Assembly (NCBI GenBank): GCA_947444305.1
Contig: CANEZP010000009.1
Coordinates: forward strand, 111,401 to 175,400
Source: Pseudobdellovibrionaceae bacterium
Lineage (GTDB): Bacteria; Bdellovibrionota; Bdellovibrionia; Bdellovibrionales; UBA1609
DNA length: 64,000 nucleotides
Direction of reading: 5' to 3'
Shown here: positions 1 through 8,864 of the stretch, in pieces
Layout of the letters: every line of letters begins with the position of its first letter
Numbering within the stretch: the first letter of the stretch is position 1
Notes under the pieces: generated by a model
The model's database searches: none
Seen by the model: only the letters and a program-made list of their open reading frames with translations
What the model was told of the DNA's origin: nothing
Position numbers and translations under genes: made by a program

Positions 1-1413
1 GCTCAAGAGCTCGGCATGGAAACCGTCTTGCTGCATTCAAGCGTCGACGAAAAAACGGCGGCGTTCCGGTTGGCCGACCATACCGTTTGCATCGGCGAAG
101 CACCCTCGGCAAATTCTTATCTGAACATCGAGGCCAACATCCACGGCGCGATGAGCGCCGGCTGCGAAGCGATTCACCCGGGCTTCGGGTTTCTTTCCGA
201 GAACGCCGACTTCGCGCAAAAGGTCGAAGAGGCCGGCATGATCTTCGTCGGACCGACGCCGGAAAATATTCGTCTATTCGGCGATAAGATTTCGGCGAAG
301 GCACACGTCGAAAAATCAGGCGGGCCGGTAATCCCGGGTTACCGTGGCGAAGATCAATCGATCGAGCGCTTGATTAAAGAATGCGAGCAAATCGGCTTTC
401 CGGTTATCTGTAAAGCGGCGGCCGGCGGCGGGGGCCGCGGACTAAAAGTGATCCGCAACAAAGCCGACGCGACCGAACTCATTTTATCCGCGCAACGTGA
501 AGCGCAGTCCTCGTTCGGCTCGGGCGTCGTCTTCCTCGAGAAGTATCTCGAAAATGCAAAGCACATCGAAGTGCAGATCTTCGGGGATACTTCGGGCCGG
601 GTCACTTCGTTGCTGGAACGTGAATGCTCGGTACAGCGGCGCCACCAAAAAATCATCGAAGAAGCGCTTTCGCCCTCGCTCGATGAAGAGTTACGCGCCA
701 AAATTTCGTTCACCGCGCGCGACCTCGCCGAGCGGGCGGCGTACGTCGGTGCCGGCACGGTCGAATTCTTACTGCAAGACGGACAATTTTATTTCATGGA
801 GGTGAATACGCGCCTCCAGGTCGAACACCCCGTGACCGAACTCGTGCTCGGCGTTGATCTCGTGAAAGCGCAACTGATGACGGCGATGGGGCAGCCCTTA
901 GCTTGGCCGAAACAATTTCAACCACGCGGTCACGCCATCGAATGCCGGCTTTACGCCGAAGATTCCTACAAGGGTGGGATGCCCTCAACCGGCAAACTGC
1001 TCGCGGCCGAATGGCCCCAAGGGCCGGGGCGCCGCTTCGAAGTCGGCTTCGATCCGGGCGACGATATCACGGCTAATTACGATCCCATGATCGCGAAGGT
1101 GATCGTGTGGGACGAAACCCGTATCCGCGCGATCCAAAAAATGAAGCGCGTGTTAAGCGAAACGATCATCTTCGGCGTCAGAACGAACATTCCGTTGTTG
1201 CAAGAAATTTTAGGTCACGAAGAGTTTCTGTCGGGCACGATGACGACAAGGTTTTTTGAAACTCACTTCAACAAAGGCCTAGCCGGCCAAGAGTACTCAA
1301 AATCCGAACTGGCGATGATCCAAACGCTAAACGCCCAAGCGGGCAACGCAGCTGCGACCGGCGAGTCCGCCGCCGCACCGAGCCCGTGGTCACACGCATG
1401 GAGCCGCACATGA
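1..1413 (+). CDS. Acyl-CoA carboxylase biotin carboxylase subunit (probably methylcrotonyl-CoA carboxylase), 5' partial
   Basis: ATP-dependent carboxylation of biotin on a carrier protein. The reading frame is open to the window edge (AQELG precedes the first internal Met at 16), so about 25-30 N-terminal residues lie outside. Visible family features are the ATP-grasp glycine loop ([12 protein letters not shown]), the HIEVQIFGD strand, the [12 protein letters not shown] segment and the catalytic [14 protein letters not shown] stretch. The C-terminus ends in an Ala/Ser-rich linker and SPW, where MCC alpha subunits normally continue into the BT and BCCP domains; here the carrier is a separate, overlapping gene. 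The following HMG-CoA lyase points to leucine catabolism (MCC) rather than acetyl- or propionyl-CoA carboxylase, but substrate choice is inference; the carboxyltransferase subunit would be upstream, outside the window. Confidence 0.9.
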   Translation, partial: AQELGMETVLLHSSVDEKTAAFRLADHTVCIGEAPSANSYLNIEANIHGAMSAGCEAIHPGFGFLSENADFAQKVEEAGMIFVGPTPENIRLFGDKISAKAHVEKSGGPVIPGYRGEDQSIERLIKECEQIGFPVICKAAAGGGGRGLKVIRNKADATELILSAQREAQSSFGSGVVFLEKYLENAKHIEVQIFGDTSGRVTSLLERECSVQRRHQKIIEEALSPSLDEELRAKISFTARDLAERAAYVGAGTVEFLLQDGQFYFMEVNTRLQVEHPVTELVLGVDLVKAQLMTAMGQPLAWPKQFQPRGHAIECRLYAEDSYKGGMPSTGKLLAAEWPQGPGRRFEVGFDPGDDITANYDPMIAKVIVWDETRIRAIQKMKRVLSETIIFGVRTNIPLLQEILGHEEFLSGTMTTRFFETHFNKGLAGQEYSKSELAMIQTLNAQAGNAAATGESAAAPSPWSHAWSRT

Positions 1414-1781
1414 CCTACGTCGAAGTTGAATGGTCGGGCAAAACCGTGCGCGTCCCCGCGCTGAAGCATCAGGGCAAACTTTGGTTTCATTGGCAGGGCG
1501 AAACTCACGTCGTCGAAGTCTTAGCCTCGAGGCGGGCGGGCGGAGGCTCGGGCAAATCAAATCCCGGCGTCATCGCCGCGCCCATGCCCGGCAAGGTCAC
1601 GCAACTTCGCGTGGCGGCCGGGGATGAAGTAAAAAAAGGCCAGGCCCTCGTCATCATGGAAGCGATGAAAATGGAATACACACTCGAAGCCGACCGCGAC
1701 GGTAAAATCACGGAGCTGAATGCGAAGCTGGGCGCGCAGGTCGCGCTCGGAGACGTTCTCGTGCGGGTAGGTGAAGCATGA
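1410..1781 (+). CDS. Biotin carboxyl carrier protein of acyl-CoA carboxylase
   Basis: Carries the biotin that shuttles carboxylate between the carboxylase and carboxyltransferase. The C-terminal half is a biotinyl domain with the classical EAMKM biotinylation motif and APMPGK start. The N-terminal 55 residues (VEWSGKTVRVPALKHQG) resemble a shortened BT-type linker region. The start at 1410 gives an ATGA overlap with the stop of the carboxylase and has GGAG six bases upstream; GTG 1386 and ATG 1398 are possible but have no clear ribosome site. Its own stop overlaps the next ATG in the same ATGA manner, so three genes are translationally coupled. In most MCC alpha subunits this domain is fused to the carboxylase. 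Confidence 0.88.
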   Translation: MTYVEVEWSGKTVRVPALKHQGKLWFHWQGETHVVEVLASRRAGGGSGKSNPGVIAAPMPGKVTQLRVAAGDEVKKGQALVIMEAMKMEYTLEADRDGKITELNAKLGAQVALGDVLVRVGEA

Positions 1782-2719
1782 GCTCAAAGACGATTCAGGT
1801 TGTCGAAGTCGGCCCGCGCGACGGTTTGCAAAACGAAAAAGCGATGCTGAACGTCCCGCAACGCTTAAATTTCATTCGTCATTTAGCGGCCAGCGGATTG
1901 AAGCGCATCGAAGTGGGCGCGTTCGTTTCACCCAAGTGGGTGCCGCAAATGAATGAAAGCAAACCTTTGATCCTTGAGTTGTTCAAGAATCGAAAGCTTT
2001 ATCCCGCGGATGCCGCGTTCTCGGCGTTAGTACCGAACGTTCAAGGAATGGAGGACGCTTTAAGCACGCCCATTCCCGAGATCGCGGTATTCGGCGCCAG
2101 CACCGAAAGCTTTTCGAAGAAAAATATCAACTGCACGATCGAGGAAAGCCTCGAGCGTTTTCGCGCAATCTGCAAAATGGCGCGCGCGAAAAAAATCAAA
2201 GTGCGTGGTTATTTGTCGGTCGCCTACGGCTGCCCGTACGAAGGCGCCGTCAGCGAAAAGAAAGTGATCGAACTCGTGAAGACCTATCTCAAGATGGGGA
2301 TCTACGAAGTTTCGATCGGTGACACGATCGGCGTCGCGAATCCCAAGCAGGTCCGAAATTTTTTAAAAAAATTAAGCCGCGAAGTTCCGCTTAAAAAAAT
2401 CGCGATGCATATGCACGACACGCGCGGAACCGCGCTGGCCAACGTTCTCGTGGGGCTCGAGATGGGCGTTACCGTTTTTGATTCAAGCTTCGGGGGATTA
2501 GGCGGGTGCCCTTACGCACGCGGCGCGAGCGGAAACTTAGCGACCGACGATCTAGTTTATATGTTGCACGGGATGGGTTTGAAAACCGGAGTGGATCTAG
2601 CGAAACTTCTGGAATACGTACCTGAGATGACTAAAGACATCGGGCGAAAGCTACCTTCGCGAACTAGCGAAGCCGGCCTGCCCGAGGTTCAGCCGTTTAT
2701 TGAAAGAGCGACGAAATAA
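1778..2719 (+). CDS. mvaB: Hydroxymethylglutaryl-CoA lyase
   Basis: Cleaves HMG-CoA to acetoacetate and acetyl-CoA, the last step of leucine degradation. 313 residues, the normal bacterial length. Visible are the N-terminal VEVGPRDGLQNE motif, the metal-binding HMHDTRGTAL stretch and the catalytic Cys loop GGLGGCPYARGASGN. The start overlaps the carrier-protein stop (ATGA). With the two upstream genes it forms a tight operon of the leucine (liu-type) pathway; acyl-CoA dehydrogenase, enoyl-CoA hydratase and carboxyltransferase genes would be expected just upstream of the window. Confidence 0.93.
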   Translation: MSSKTIQVVEVGPRDGLQNEKAMLNVPQRLNFIRHLAASGLKRIEVGAFVSPKWVPQMNESKPLILELFKNRKLYPADAAFSALVPNVQGMEDALSTPIPEIAVFGASTESFSKKNINCTIEESLERFRAICKMARAKKIKVRGYLSVAYGCPYEGAVSEKKVIELVKTYLKMGIYEVSIGDTIGVANPKQVRNFLKKLSREVPLKKIAMHMHDTRGTALANVLVGLEMGVTVFDSSFGGLGGCPYARGASGNLATDDLVYMLHGMGLKTGVDLAKLLEYVPEMTKDIGRKLPSRTSEAGLPEVQPFIERATK

Positions 2720-2792
2720 CGTCTGCTTTTGCGGAAAAGTTAGCTAAGAAAATCATCAGCAACGTCACCGTAATTGGAAATAATTTATTCAT
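2697..2792 (-). CDS. Putative 31-residue secreted or membrane peptide
   Basis: A short frame begins ATG at 2792 behind a good GAGGAG ribosome site nine bases upstream and encodes 31 residues: MNK, a hydrophobic run (FPITVTLLMIFLANF), then SAKADVISSLFQ. This looks like a signal peptide with an S-A-K-A cleavage site and a tiny mature part, or a single-TM peptide. Its 3' end overlaps the last 23 bases of the convergent HMG-CoA lyase gene. No function is recognised; support rests on the ribosome site and the hydrophobic pattern only. Confidence 0.4.
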   Translation of the reverse strand: MNKLFPITVTLLMIFLANFSAKADVISSLFQ

Positions 2793-2999
2793 ACGTTCGG
2801 CTCCTCGTTGCCTATCCGTATAGCGAAAGCCGTACCAGGCCAGCACTAAAGCTATTGCTCCGCGCGGTTTTAAACGTGTATTTTTTCCCCGGCGGTGCTG
2901 TTTAAGAGTTGTTCGGCCAGGTAAAGATGGGCTGGGCTTTAACCGCCGCGAGGTCCCTCGTTGTCGGATAATCGGGCCCGATTCTTGTTAAGGCGTTAG
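2793..2999. other. Intergenic region between a divergent small ORF and an unknown membrane-protein gene
   Basis: About 200 bases without a gene. It must hold the promoters of the minus-strand peptide and perhaps of the gene at 3000. A T-rich tract lies near 2880-2887. I see no convincing hexamer pair, repeat or hairpin. Confidence 0.4.
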
Positions 3000-4265
3000 G
3001 TGTACCCCATAGAATTGGTGAGGACTTTGAAGAGCTCAAGAACCGCGGAAAGATTCGCCCAAGCGCTGACCATCGCGTCGTTCATTACTCTTTGCTGGGT
3101 CGCCAATCGCGCGTTGCAGGCCCGGGTCAGCTGCGTGAATTCATCGTTCATAAGCTTCGTCCAAATCAACGGCGAACGGGTATCGAACTGCCGTTACGAG
3201 AGCCGTCTTTCACCACGAGATTTACTATCGCCACTCGCTAAACAGAATCAAGAGATCATCCGGTCGTTGGAAGTGTTGGAACCACTCGCGCAGTTGCTTC
3301 AAGGCAAGCGGCAGGGTTTAGCGATCGACGTAGTCTCGCGTGAACCGGATTTGTTTGAGCTCGGCAAAGGTTACGTTCGGCTCGGTCAAAACTGGCTAAA
3401 AAATCCGCTGCAGTTGCGTCGCGCTCTGATCATGGGCGTTCTCCGAAATGAGTTTCCGCAAACGTACACGAACCAATTTCAGCTTGAAACGTTAACCGAT
3501 TTTTTATTGTTGTCGGTGTACGGGCAAGATGAGTGGACCGGCGACGACGGCAAAGTTTATTCGCTCGAACGCGACATGCGTTTTCCGACGACCGCACCTT
3601 CTTTCGAACAATACTGCCAATCGCCGTTTCGCTCATTGTCCCACCGGTCGGTTTGTAAACTGGACGGTGATAGTTCAGACATTGAGCAAGTGAACGTCTG
3701 GGGCTTTCGGCCGCTGCTGGCGGTTTCGTTGTGGCGGGTTTTCTCAAAGCTCTCGTTAGGCGAGAAAGTGCACGCCATGTCGGTCGTACGTTCGGGGCGA
3801 GCGTTGCCGGTTGTGCACGGGCTTAACGATATCTCAACCGAGAGTTTGGTCCGTTGGTTTGAAACGACTTTGGGTGAACATCTCGCGGTCCTCATCCCGA
3901 AGAAGACGGAAAAAAATGAGTACGCGGTCAAACGCACGCTCAAAGAATTGGAAGTTGAATCACCCACGCACTGGGAGCTGACGATCGACCTCACTTCTAC
4001 CCCGGTGTGGCGTGAGATCCTCGAACAGATGCGCGAACGCGCTCAATACCGTCGCAACGAGCGGGTGCTGATTTTTACGCCCGAAGGCGCGAAGGCTTTA
4101 CCTTCGGGTTTGCCGGTCGCGTGGGCGACCGATGATATCAGCTCGCAAAAGCATGTGCTGATCGCGTGTGACTGGCCCGCGCCCGAAGAGGCGGTGCACG
4201 TGCGTGCGCGACATATGTTCGCCCAGCAGTCCTGCGCGAAATTAACCCGTCCTTTTTGGGATTGA
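3000..4265 (+). CDS. Membrane-anchored protein of unknown function
   Basis: 421 residues, not recognised. A single hydrophobic segment at about residues 23-40 (ALTIASFITLCWVANRAL) suggests an inner-membrane anchor with the rest outside the cytoplasm. The mature part has several cysteines (CVNSSF, NCRYE, YCQS, VCKLD, ACDW, SCAK) compatible with disulfides, and a middle segment (GYVRLGQNWLKNPLQLRRALI...NEFP) with a pattern that repeats nothing known to me. The GTG start at 3000 has AAGG seven bases upstream; GTG 3018 is an alternative. It stands alone between the leucine operon and the glutathione peroxidase gene. Confidence 0.7.
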   Translation: MYPIELVRTLKSSRTAERFAQALTIASFITLCWVANRALQARVSCVNSSFISFVQINGERVSNCRYESRLSPRDLLSPLAKQNQEIIRSLEVLEPLAQLLQGKRQGLAIDVVSREPDLFELGKGYVRLGQNWLKNPLQLRRALIMGVLRNEFPQTYTNQFQLETLTDFLLLSVYGQDEWTGDDGKVYSLERDMRFPTTAPSFEQYCQSPFRSLSHRSVCKLDGDSSDIEQVNVWGFRPLLAVSLWRVFSKLSLGEKVHAMSVVRSGRALPVVHGLNDISTESLVRWFETTLGEHLAVLIPKKTEKNEYAVKRTLKELEVESPTHWELTIDLTSTPVWREILEQMRERAQYRRNERVLIFTPEGAKALPSGLPVAWATDDISSQKHVLIACDWPAPEEAVHVRARHMFAQQSCAKLTRPFWD

Positions 4266-4300
4266 TTGCGCCCGCCGTCGCTTCGGCATAGAGTCGGCGC

Positions 4301-4882
4301 ATGGAAAATAAAAATGGTTCGCGGATCGGGAATTTTTTGAAAAGCGCTTTGGTACTTACGGGCGCACGCCAAGCCGCCGCGGCCGAAGACCTGCCCAGCT
4401 TTTTCACGCTAAAGGCGGCAAAACCAAACGGTGCTGAACAAAACTTTGCGGATTTCCAAGGTAAAGTGGTCCTTGCCGTGAACGTCGCATCCCAATGTGG
4501 TTTCACGAATCAATACCGGGATCTCGAAGCGCTCCACCAAAAATATAAAGATCAAGGACTCGTTGTCTTAGGCTTTCCGAGCAACGACTTCGGCGGGCAA
4601 GAGCCCGGCTCCGACGATGAGATTCAAAAGTTCTGCAGTTTGAACTTCGGCGTAACCTTTCCGGTTTTTAAAAAAGGCCCGGTGAAGGGCGAGCAGATCC
4701 AACCGGTTTACAAATATCTGACGGTGGATGCCGGCCCCGGGATGGGCGGCGCGGTCTTATGGAATTTCGAAAAATTTCTGATCGACCGAAAAGGACGCTT
4801 GGTTAATCGCTTCCGGTCGGTGACCAATCCCTCAAGTAAAAAGTTTGAAGCCGAAATCCAAAAACTTCTAGCCGCGAAATAA
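4301..4882 (+). CDS. Glutathione peroxidase family thiol peroxidase
   Basis: Reduces hydroperoxides using a catalytic cysteine. The conserved parts are NVASQCGFTNQY (catalytic Cys66), GFPSNDFGGQEPG and WNFEKFLID; the Cys in FCSLNFGV is at the place of the resolving Cys of thioredoxin-dependent members. The usual C of GFPCN is Ser here. About 30 residues precede the domain, with a moderately hydrophobic, Ala-rich part ending AAAAED, which may be a signal peptide; this would make it periplasmic, but the call is weak. Convergent with the methyltransferase gene, whose stop codon begins on the very next base. Confidence 0.9.
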   Translation: MENKNGSRIGNFLKSALVLTGARQAAAAEDLPSFFTLKAAKPNGAEQNFADFQGKVVLAVNVASQCGFTNQYRDLEALHQKYKDQGLVVLGFPSNDFGGQEPGSDDEIQKFCSLNFGVTFPVFKKGPVKGEQIQPVYKYLTVDAGPGMGGAVLWNFEKFLIDRKGRLVNRFRSVTNPSSKKFEAEIQKLLAAK

Positions 4883-5623
4883 TCAAACCCGCGCGTATAA
4901 GAAGAGTCGCTTAAAGGTGTATAGGTAAGCCCCGTCGCCGACGCGGTCGACGAATTCGCCGGCGTAGTCGCGCAAGAATTCACTATAACGTGCGGGCTCC
5001 ATCTGCTTTTCGAATTGGGTAAGGTAACTCCCTTTGACCCATTCGACCACTTGCGAACTGGAACTCATCGGGTGCGCGTACAGCTTGGTAAAGATATTCA
5101 TTTCGGTGACGCCGCAATCGACCAACAATTGTGCGTAATCCTCCATCGGGAGAACGGGCGCGGGCCTCGGCCGCAGGCCGTAACGTTGCGCGAGCTCGTT
5201 GGCCAGCGCGTGCGAAGTATGCTCAAAGTTGGCGGGCATCTGAATCGCCAATTGCCCGCCGGGGCGAAGCCAGCCCAGGATTTTCGGGAACAAGTGGCGA
5301 TGGCCATCGGTCCATTGAAGCGCGGCGTTTGAAAATACGATGTCGAAGGGTTTGTCGGGCGAAAACTTCTCGGCCGTGATGTTACGAAATTCGAGGTGCG
5401 AAGCCGGTGCCGTGTTCGCCAGCATTTTAGCCGAGGAATCGATGCCGAGCGTATACGGCAGTTGTTCGCGTAAGTGCAACTCGCGAGTGAGTTCACCGGT
5501 TCCGCAGCCGACGTCAAGCAATCGGCCCGCTCCGGTAAACTCAATCAAACGGGTTAAGTCCCAAAAAGGTTGCGATCGTTCCGCTTTGAAGTGGTCGTAC
5601 TGAGCGGGATTCCATGCGTCCAT
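4883..5623 (-). CDS. Class I SAM methyltransferase, trans-aconitate methyltransferase-like
   Basis: 246 residues with the opening WNPAQYDHFKAERSQPF characteristic of trans-aconitate 2-methyltransferases (Tam), the SAM site LLDVGCGTGELTREL, the second acidic end GIDSSAKML and a post-II NAALQW motif. Tam methylates the aconitase inhibitor trans-aconitate. The family is broad, and the exact substrate cannot be read from sequence. It ends exactly at the convergent glutathione peroxidase gene and starts close to the divergent gene at 5678. Confidence 0.8.
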   Translation of the reverse strand: MDAWNPAQYDHFKAERSQPFWDLTRLIEFTGAGRLLDVGCGTGELTRELHLREQLPYTLGIDSSAKMLANTAPASHLEFRNITAEKFSPDKPFDIVFSNAALQWTDGHRHLFPKILGWLRPGGQLAIQMPANFEHTSHALANELAQRYGLRPRPAPVLPMEDYAQLLVDCGVTEMNIFTKLYAHPMSSSSQVVEWVKGSYLTQFEKQMEPARYSEFLRDYAGEFVDRVGDGAYLYTFKRLFLYARV

Positions 5624-5677
5624 GCTCTATTGTTGTCCTAACTTGCGTCGTCACGCAACTAGTGAGAGCCTTAGGCC

Positions 5678-7438
5678 GTGAACTCCCAAAAAAATATAAA
5701 ATCACAAACTCTTTGGTTCGCGCTTATCATTCTGATCGCGAGCGTAATTTACGGATTCTTGATCACGGCCCAGCCGCTCACCTGGGGTGATGATTCAAAT
5801 ATCTTCAATAATCCCCATTTTCTAAACAACGAGTGGGTCACGTTTTGGAAAGAACCCTACCTAGGCCTCTACATCCCCGTAACCAATCTGGTTTGGGAAT
5901 CGCTTTACCATCTCGGTTCGGCCGAGGCGTGGCCATACCGGATACTCAACCTGCTTTTACATCTTTTAAATTCGGCGATGGTCTTTCTACTTCTGCGCGG
6001 GCTTGCGCGGCGATGGAGCTTTCATCCGGTTACGGTAATGTTCGCGACGGCGCTCTTCGCGCTCCATCCGTTGCAGGTCCACGCGGTCGCGTGGCTTTCG
6101 GGCGGGCGTGATTTGCTGTCGGCTTTTTTTGCGCTCGCGGCGACCGGAGTTTACTTTGGCCGGCGGCAACAACCGGGAGGATCAACGAGTCATTCGCGTT
6201 TTGCCCTCGCGACGGCGCTTTTTTTAACCTCGATGCTCTGTAAGCCGGCGATTGCGGTGCTTCCGCTTATTTTCCTAGGTCTCGAGGCTATCCTTGAGGG
6301 ACGGATCGGCGTGATCCTCGCTTTGCGAATGGGTCTGTGGACGTTCTTCGCCGCGGCCGTGGCGTGGTTGACGAAGATGGCGCAAGGTCCTCTCGCGGAT
6401 ACGGAGCTTTCGTTCGGCAATCGACTACTCGTCGTTTTAGATACCTACAGTTTTTATTTGCAGAAGTTCGTTACCGCATACCCATTAACCGCAAACTACG
6501 CACGCACCCCGGAAGCGGCTTTGGCCGACGGTACCGTTATGGCTTCGGTTTTCATGGCGTTCGCTATTCTTGCGGGTTTTGGTTTCTTATCCTGGCGCAC
6601 GGACCGTCGCTATTTATTGATCCTGCTTTGGTTCGTGGCGTTGCTTCCCGTGAGCGGGCTGTTCTCGTTCGCGTACCAAAATGTTTCGACGGTATCGGAT
6701 CACTACAATTATTTACCGATGGCGTTGCTGGCCGCGCTGACGTTGTTTGTCTTATCGCGCATCGAATGGCAAAAAGCGCCGCGCCCGGTTCCCCACGCGA
6801 TTCTCGGCGTGCTGATCGTGGCGTTATCGTTATTATCTTGGAATCGCGCGCAGGCCTGGACCAGCGACGCCGTTTTCTTCACGGACATGAGCAAGACTTC
6901 GCCCGATTCGTATTCTACCGCGCTCGGGATGTCGATCGTCATGTGCGAAGACGAGCAGCAGTTCGAAGAGGGTATCAAGTGGACCGAAATCGCGCTTAAG
7001 GCAAAGCCACTGGATATATTGGCACTCGCCAACCAAGCTTTTTGTTTTTTGCACGCCAAGAATTACTTCAGGGTGATTGAGCTCGAATATTATCTAGGTC
7101 AACTCGACATCGACACCATCGAGCAAACTCAGCCGACCGCGTACTCGAGTTTGCTTGCGTCGATCGGTACGGCTTACATCGAGCAACAGGAATACGATGA
7201 TGGGTTTCAATTTCTTTGCGAAGCCTACCGGGTTAAGCCTACCGAACCTAATCACGCCGCCAACTTGCAGATCGCCAAAGATTTATTAAAGAGCAAAGGT
7301 ATTGAGCCGACCTGCGAACAAGTCACGCCCGGCGAGGATGAAGACGGCGGGGCGGGTAGCGAACCGATCCAGGACATTTGGCCGCAGTTCGAGCAAGGTC
7401 CCGACGGCGGCCCGGGCGATGAGCCCGAACAAGATTAG
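5678..7438 (+). CDS. Polytopic membrane protein with C-terminal TPR-like region (TMTC/glycosyltransferase-like)
   Basis: 586 residues. About ten hydrophobic helices occupy residues 10-400, followed by a soluble region with TPR-like helices (ALKAKPLDILALANQAF; SIGTAYIEQQEYDDGFQF) and a very acidic, Gly-rich tail (PGEDEDGG... DEPEQD). An early WGDDSNIFNNPHF motif and an HPLQVHAVAWLSGRD-like loop resemble GT-C fold mannosyltransferase/TMTC proteins, in which acidic loop residues bind the lipid-sugar donor. The start is GTG at 5678 with a weak ribosome site. Likely a glycosyl transfer role at the inner membrane, but this is inference from the architecture. Confidence 0.75.
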   Translation: MNSQKNIKSQTLWFALIILIASVIYGFLITAQPLTWGDDSNIFNNPHFLNNEWVTFWKEPYLGLYIPVTNLVWESLYHLGSAEAWPYRILNLLLHLLNSAMVFLLLRGLARRWSFHPVTVMFATALFALHPLQVHAVAWLSGGRDLLSAFFALAATGVYFGRRQQPGGSTSHSRFALATALFLTSMLCKPAIAVLPLIFLGLEAILEGRIGVILALRMGLWTFFAAAVAWLTKMAQGPLADTELSFGNRLLVVLDTYSFYLQKFVTAYPLTANYARTPEAALADGTVMASVFMAFAILAGFGFLSWRTDRRYLLILLWFVALLPVSGLFSFAYQNVSTVSDHYNYLPMALLAALTLFVLSRIEWQKAPRPVPHAILGVLIVALSLLSWNRAQAWTSDAVFFTDMSKTSPDSYSTALGMSIVMCEDEQQFEEGIKWTEIALKAKPLDILALANQAFCFLHAKNYFRVIELEYYLGQLDIDTIEQTQPTAYSSLLASIGTAYIEQQEYDDGFQFLCEAYRVKPTEPNHAANLQIAKDLLKSKGIEPTCEQVTPGEDEDGGAGSEPIQDIWPQFEQGPDGGPGDEPEQD

Positions 7439-7439
7439 A

Positions 7440-7901
7440 TTATAATCCCCATTTATCCATCAGCGCGCGCACGTTCATCGAAGACTCGCGCGCCCAAGCG
7501 TTCGGATCTTCGCTTTTGTGATCTAGGCTATTGAGCGGTTTATTGATTAACGATTGGGCGGCCGCGATGGCCGTTTCGTCGGTGAGCGGTTCCCATTCTT
7601 CAACGATGGCGTATTGCGCCCGACCGGTATGTTGAGCGCTTAGCCATAAGATCTTTGAATCTTTCTCAACCACGAACTGGAATGTCACGTGCGTTTGATG
7701 GCTCAAATGAACTCGCGCTTCGTAGCTGCGGTAATCTAAGACTTTCATTTGCGTACGTGTCGTCATGCCTTGGTTGTTCGTGACCAAAACGAACAATTGC
7801 TCGTCGTCGTAAATCATCGCGTCGCGCAGCTCGATCTGCGTGCCTATGACGTCACCGCGGACTTTGGTGGAGTCTACGAATAGGGGATTCGACTTCGTCA
7901 T
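7440..7901 (-). CDS. Hypothetical protein translationally coupled to ParA
   Basis: About 153 residues, soluble, no domain recognised; a beta-rich first part (VIGTQIELRDAMIYDDEQLFVLVT) and a helical Asn/Asp-rich end (AWARESSMNVRALMDKWGL). Two in-frame Met codons are possible: 7907 and 7901. I chose 7901 because GGAG lies eight bases upstream and it forms an ATGA overlap with the ParA stop. The tight coupling suggests it works with ParA, possibly as its partner or cargo adaptor, since no ParB follows. Confidence 0.75.
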   Translation of the reverse strand: MTKSNPLFVDSTKVRGDVIGTQIELRDAMIYDDEQLFVLVTNNQGMTTRTQMKVLDYRSYEARVHLSHQTHVTFQFVVEKDSKILWLSAQHTGRAQYAIVEEWEPLTDETAIAAAQSLINKPLNSLDHKSEDPNAWARESSMNVRALMDKWGL

Positions 7902-8647
7902 ATCCATAACTCCGAAGCTAAGCTCATGTAGGCCTGCGCCGCCGGCGAGCGGGGCGCGTGGGTGTGAACGGGTTTGTGACAGTGATGCGCTTCTTCAACC
8001 GCGATGTTGTCGGGAATGTAGTTCGAGTAAACGTGCAGGTCGTATTTTTCACGAACCTGGTGAATGACGTCCTTCACGATGCGGCGGTCACGAAAACGCG
8101 TAATGATGACGCCACGAACGCCCACCTTATAACCAAGGCCCACGCGGATATTTTGCAGCGTATTCAAGATCAGCTCGATCCCTTTGAGCGAAAAATACTC
8201 GGGACAGATCGGGATGATGATGTCCTTGGAAGCCATCAAGGCGTTGATCGTCATTAAGCCTAAAGAGGGCGAGCAGTCGATCAGAATCGAATCGTAACGG
8301 TGAGCGATCGGCTCAAGTTTACGTTTCAGAATCTGTTCCCGGCCAAAATGCGCGGCTAACTGCATGTCGACGCCCGAAAGCATAATCTCGGCCGGGATCA
8401 TATCGAAGCCGAAAGTCTCCGACTTTTGGATTACGTCATCGATTTGGGCCTGATTTACGATGACGTCGTAAATTGTTTTTTCAAATTCTTGATCTCCGAA
8501 GACGGCCTTCGTCGCCGACGACTGCGGATCGAGGTCGATCAATAGAATACGTTTACCCTGTTTGGCCCAGCTTGAGGCCACGTTGAGGGAAGTGGTTGTC
8601 TTTGCCACCCCGCCTTTTTGATTGATCACGGAAACGATCGTCGCCAT
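7898..8647 (-). CDS. ParA-family ATPase
   Basis: Deviant Walker-type ATPase that positions cargo or DNA. The start at 8647 (MATIVSVINQKGG) is chosen because GAGAGG lies just upstream; a longer frame adds 20 residues without similarity. The P-loop is QKGGVAKTTTSLN, the switch I/II regions LIDLDPQSS and LIDCSPSLG, and a HYRDRR-like FRDRRIVKDV helix. About 249 residues, without an N-terminal HTH, as in chromosomal or orphan ParA/MipZ-like proteins. No parB or obvious parS lies nearby; the only coupled gene is the 153-residue hypothetical protein. Role in chromosome or protein-cluster positioning is inferred. Confidence 0.92.
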   Translation of the reverse strand: MATIVSVINQKGGVAKTTTSLNVASSWAKQGKRILLIDLDPQSSATKAVFGDQEFEKTIYDVIVNQAQIDDVIQKSETFGFDMIPAEIMLSGVDMQLAAHFGREQILKRKLEPIAHRYDSILIDCSPSLGLMTINALMASKDIIIPICPEYFSLKGIELILNTLQNIRVGLGYKVGVRGVIITRFRDRRIVKDVIHQVREKYDLHVYSNYIPDNIAVEEAHHCHKPVHTHAPRSPAAQAYMSLASELWI

Positions 8648-8864
8648 CGGACCCCTCTCTACGAATACTATTCTCCACATGATAAGTAGGGCCCGGGCTT
8701 TGGTCATCCCGGTCCAGGACTAAGGTCAGGGTTTGCTTAAATCTTGACCACTGTATGCCCGTCTTCGGCACCGTAAACGTACGCGTTTTTAAGTCCGCCA
8801 TAAGTGAGCCTAGGAGCGTTTTGGCGGCATGGGCCCTGCTCTAGCTATATATAAGAGGTAATTT

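Noticed and set aside
354..758. Minus-strand 134-residue frame inside the carboxylase gene
   Set aside because: Shadow of the coding strand; no ribosome site, Ser/Pro/Arg-rich composition typical of antisense frames.
8553..8801. Minus-strand 82-residue frame upstream of and overlapping parA
   Set aside because: Overlaps the parA start in another frame and shows no family similarity; the region more likely holds the parA promoter.
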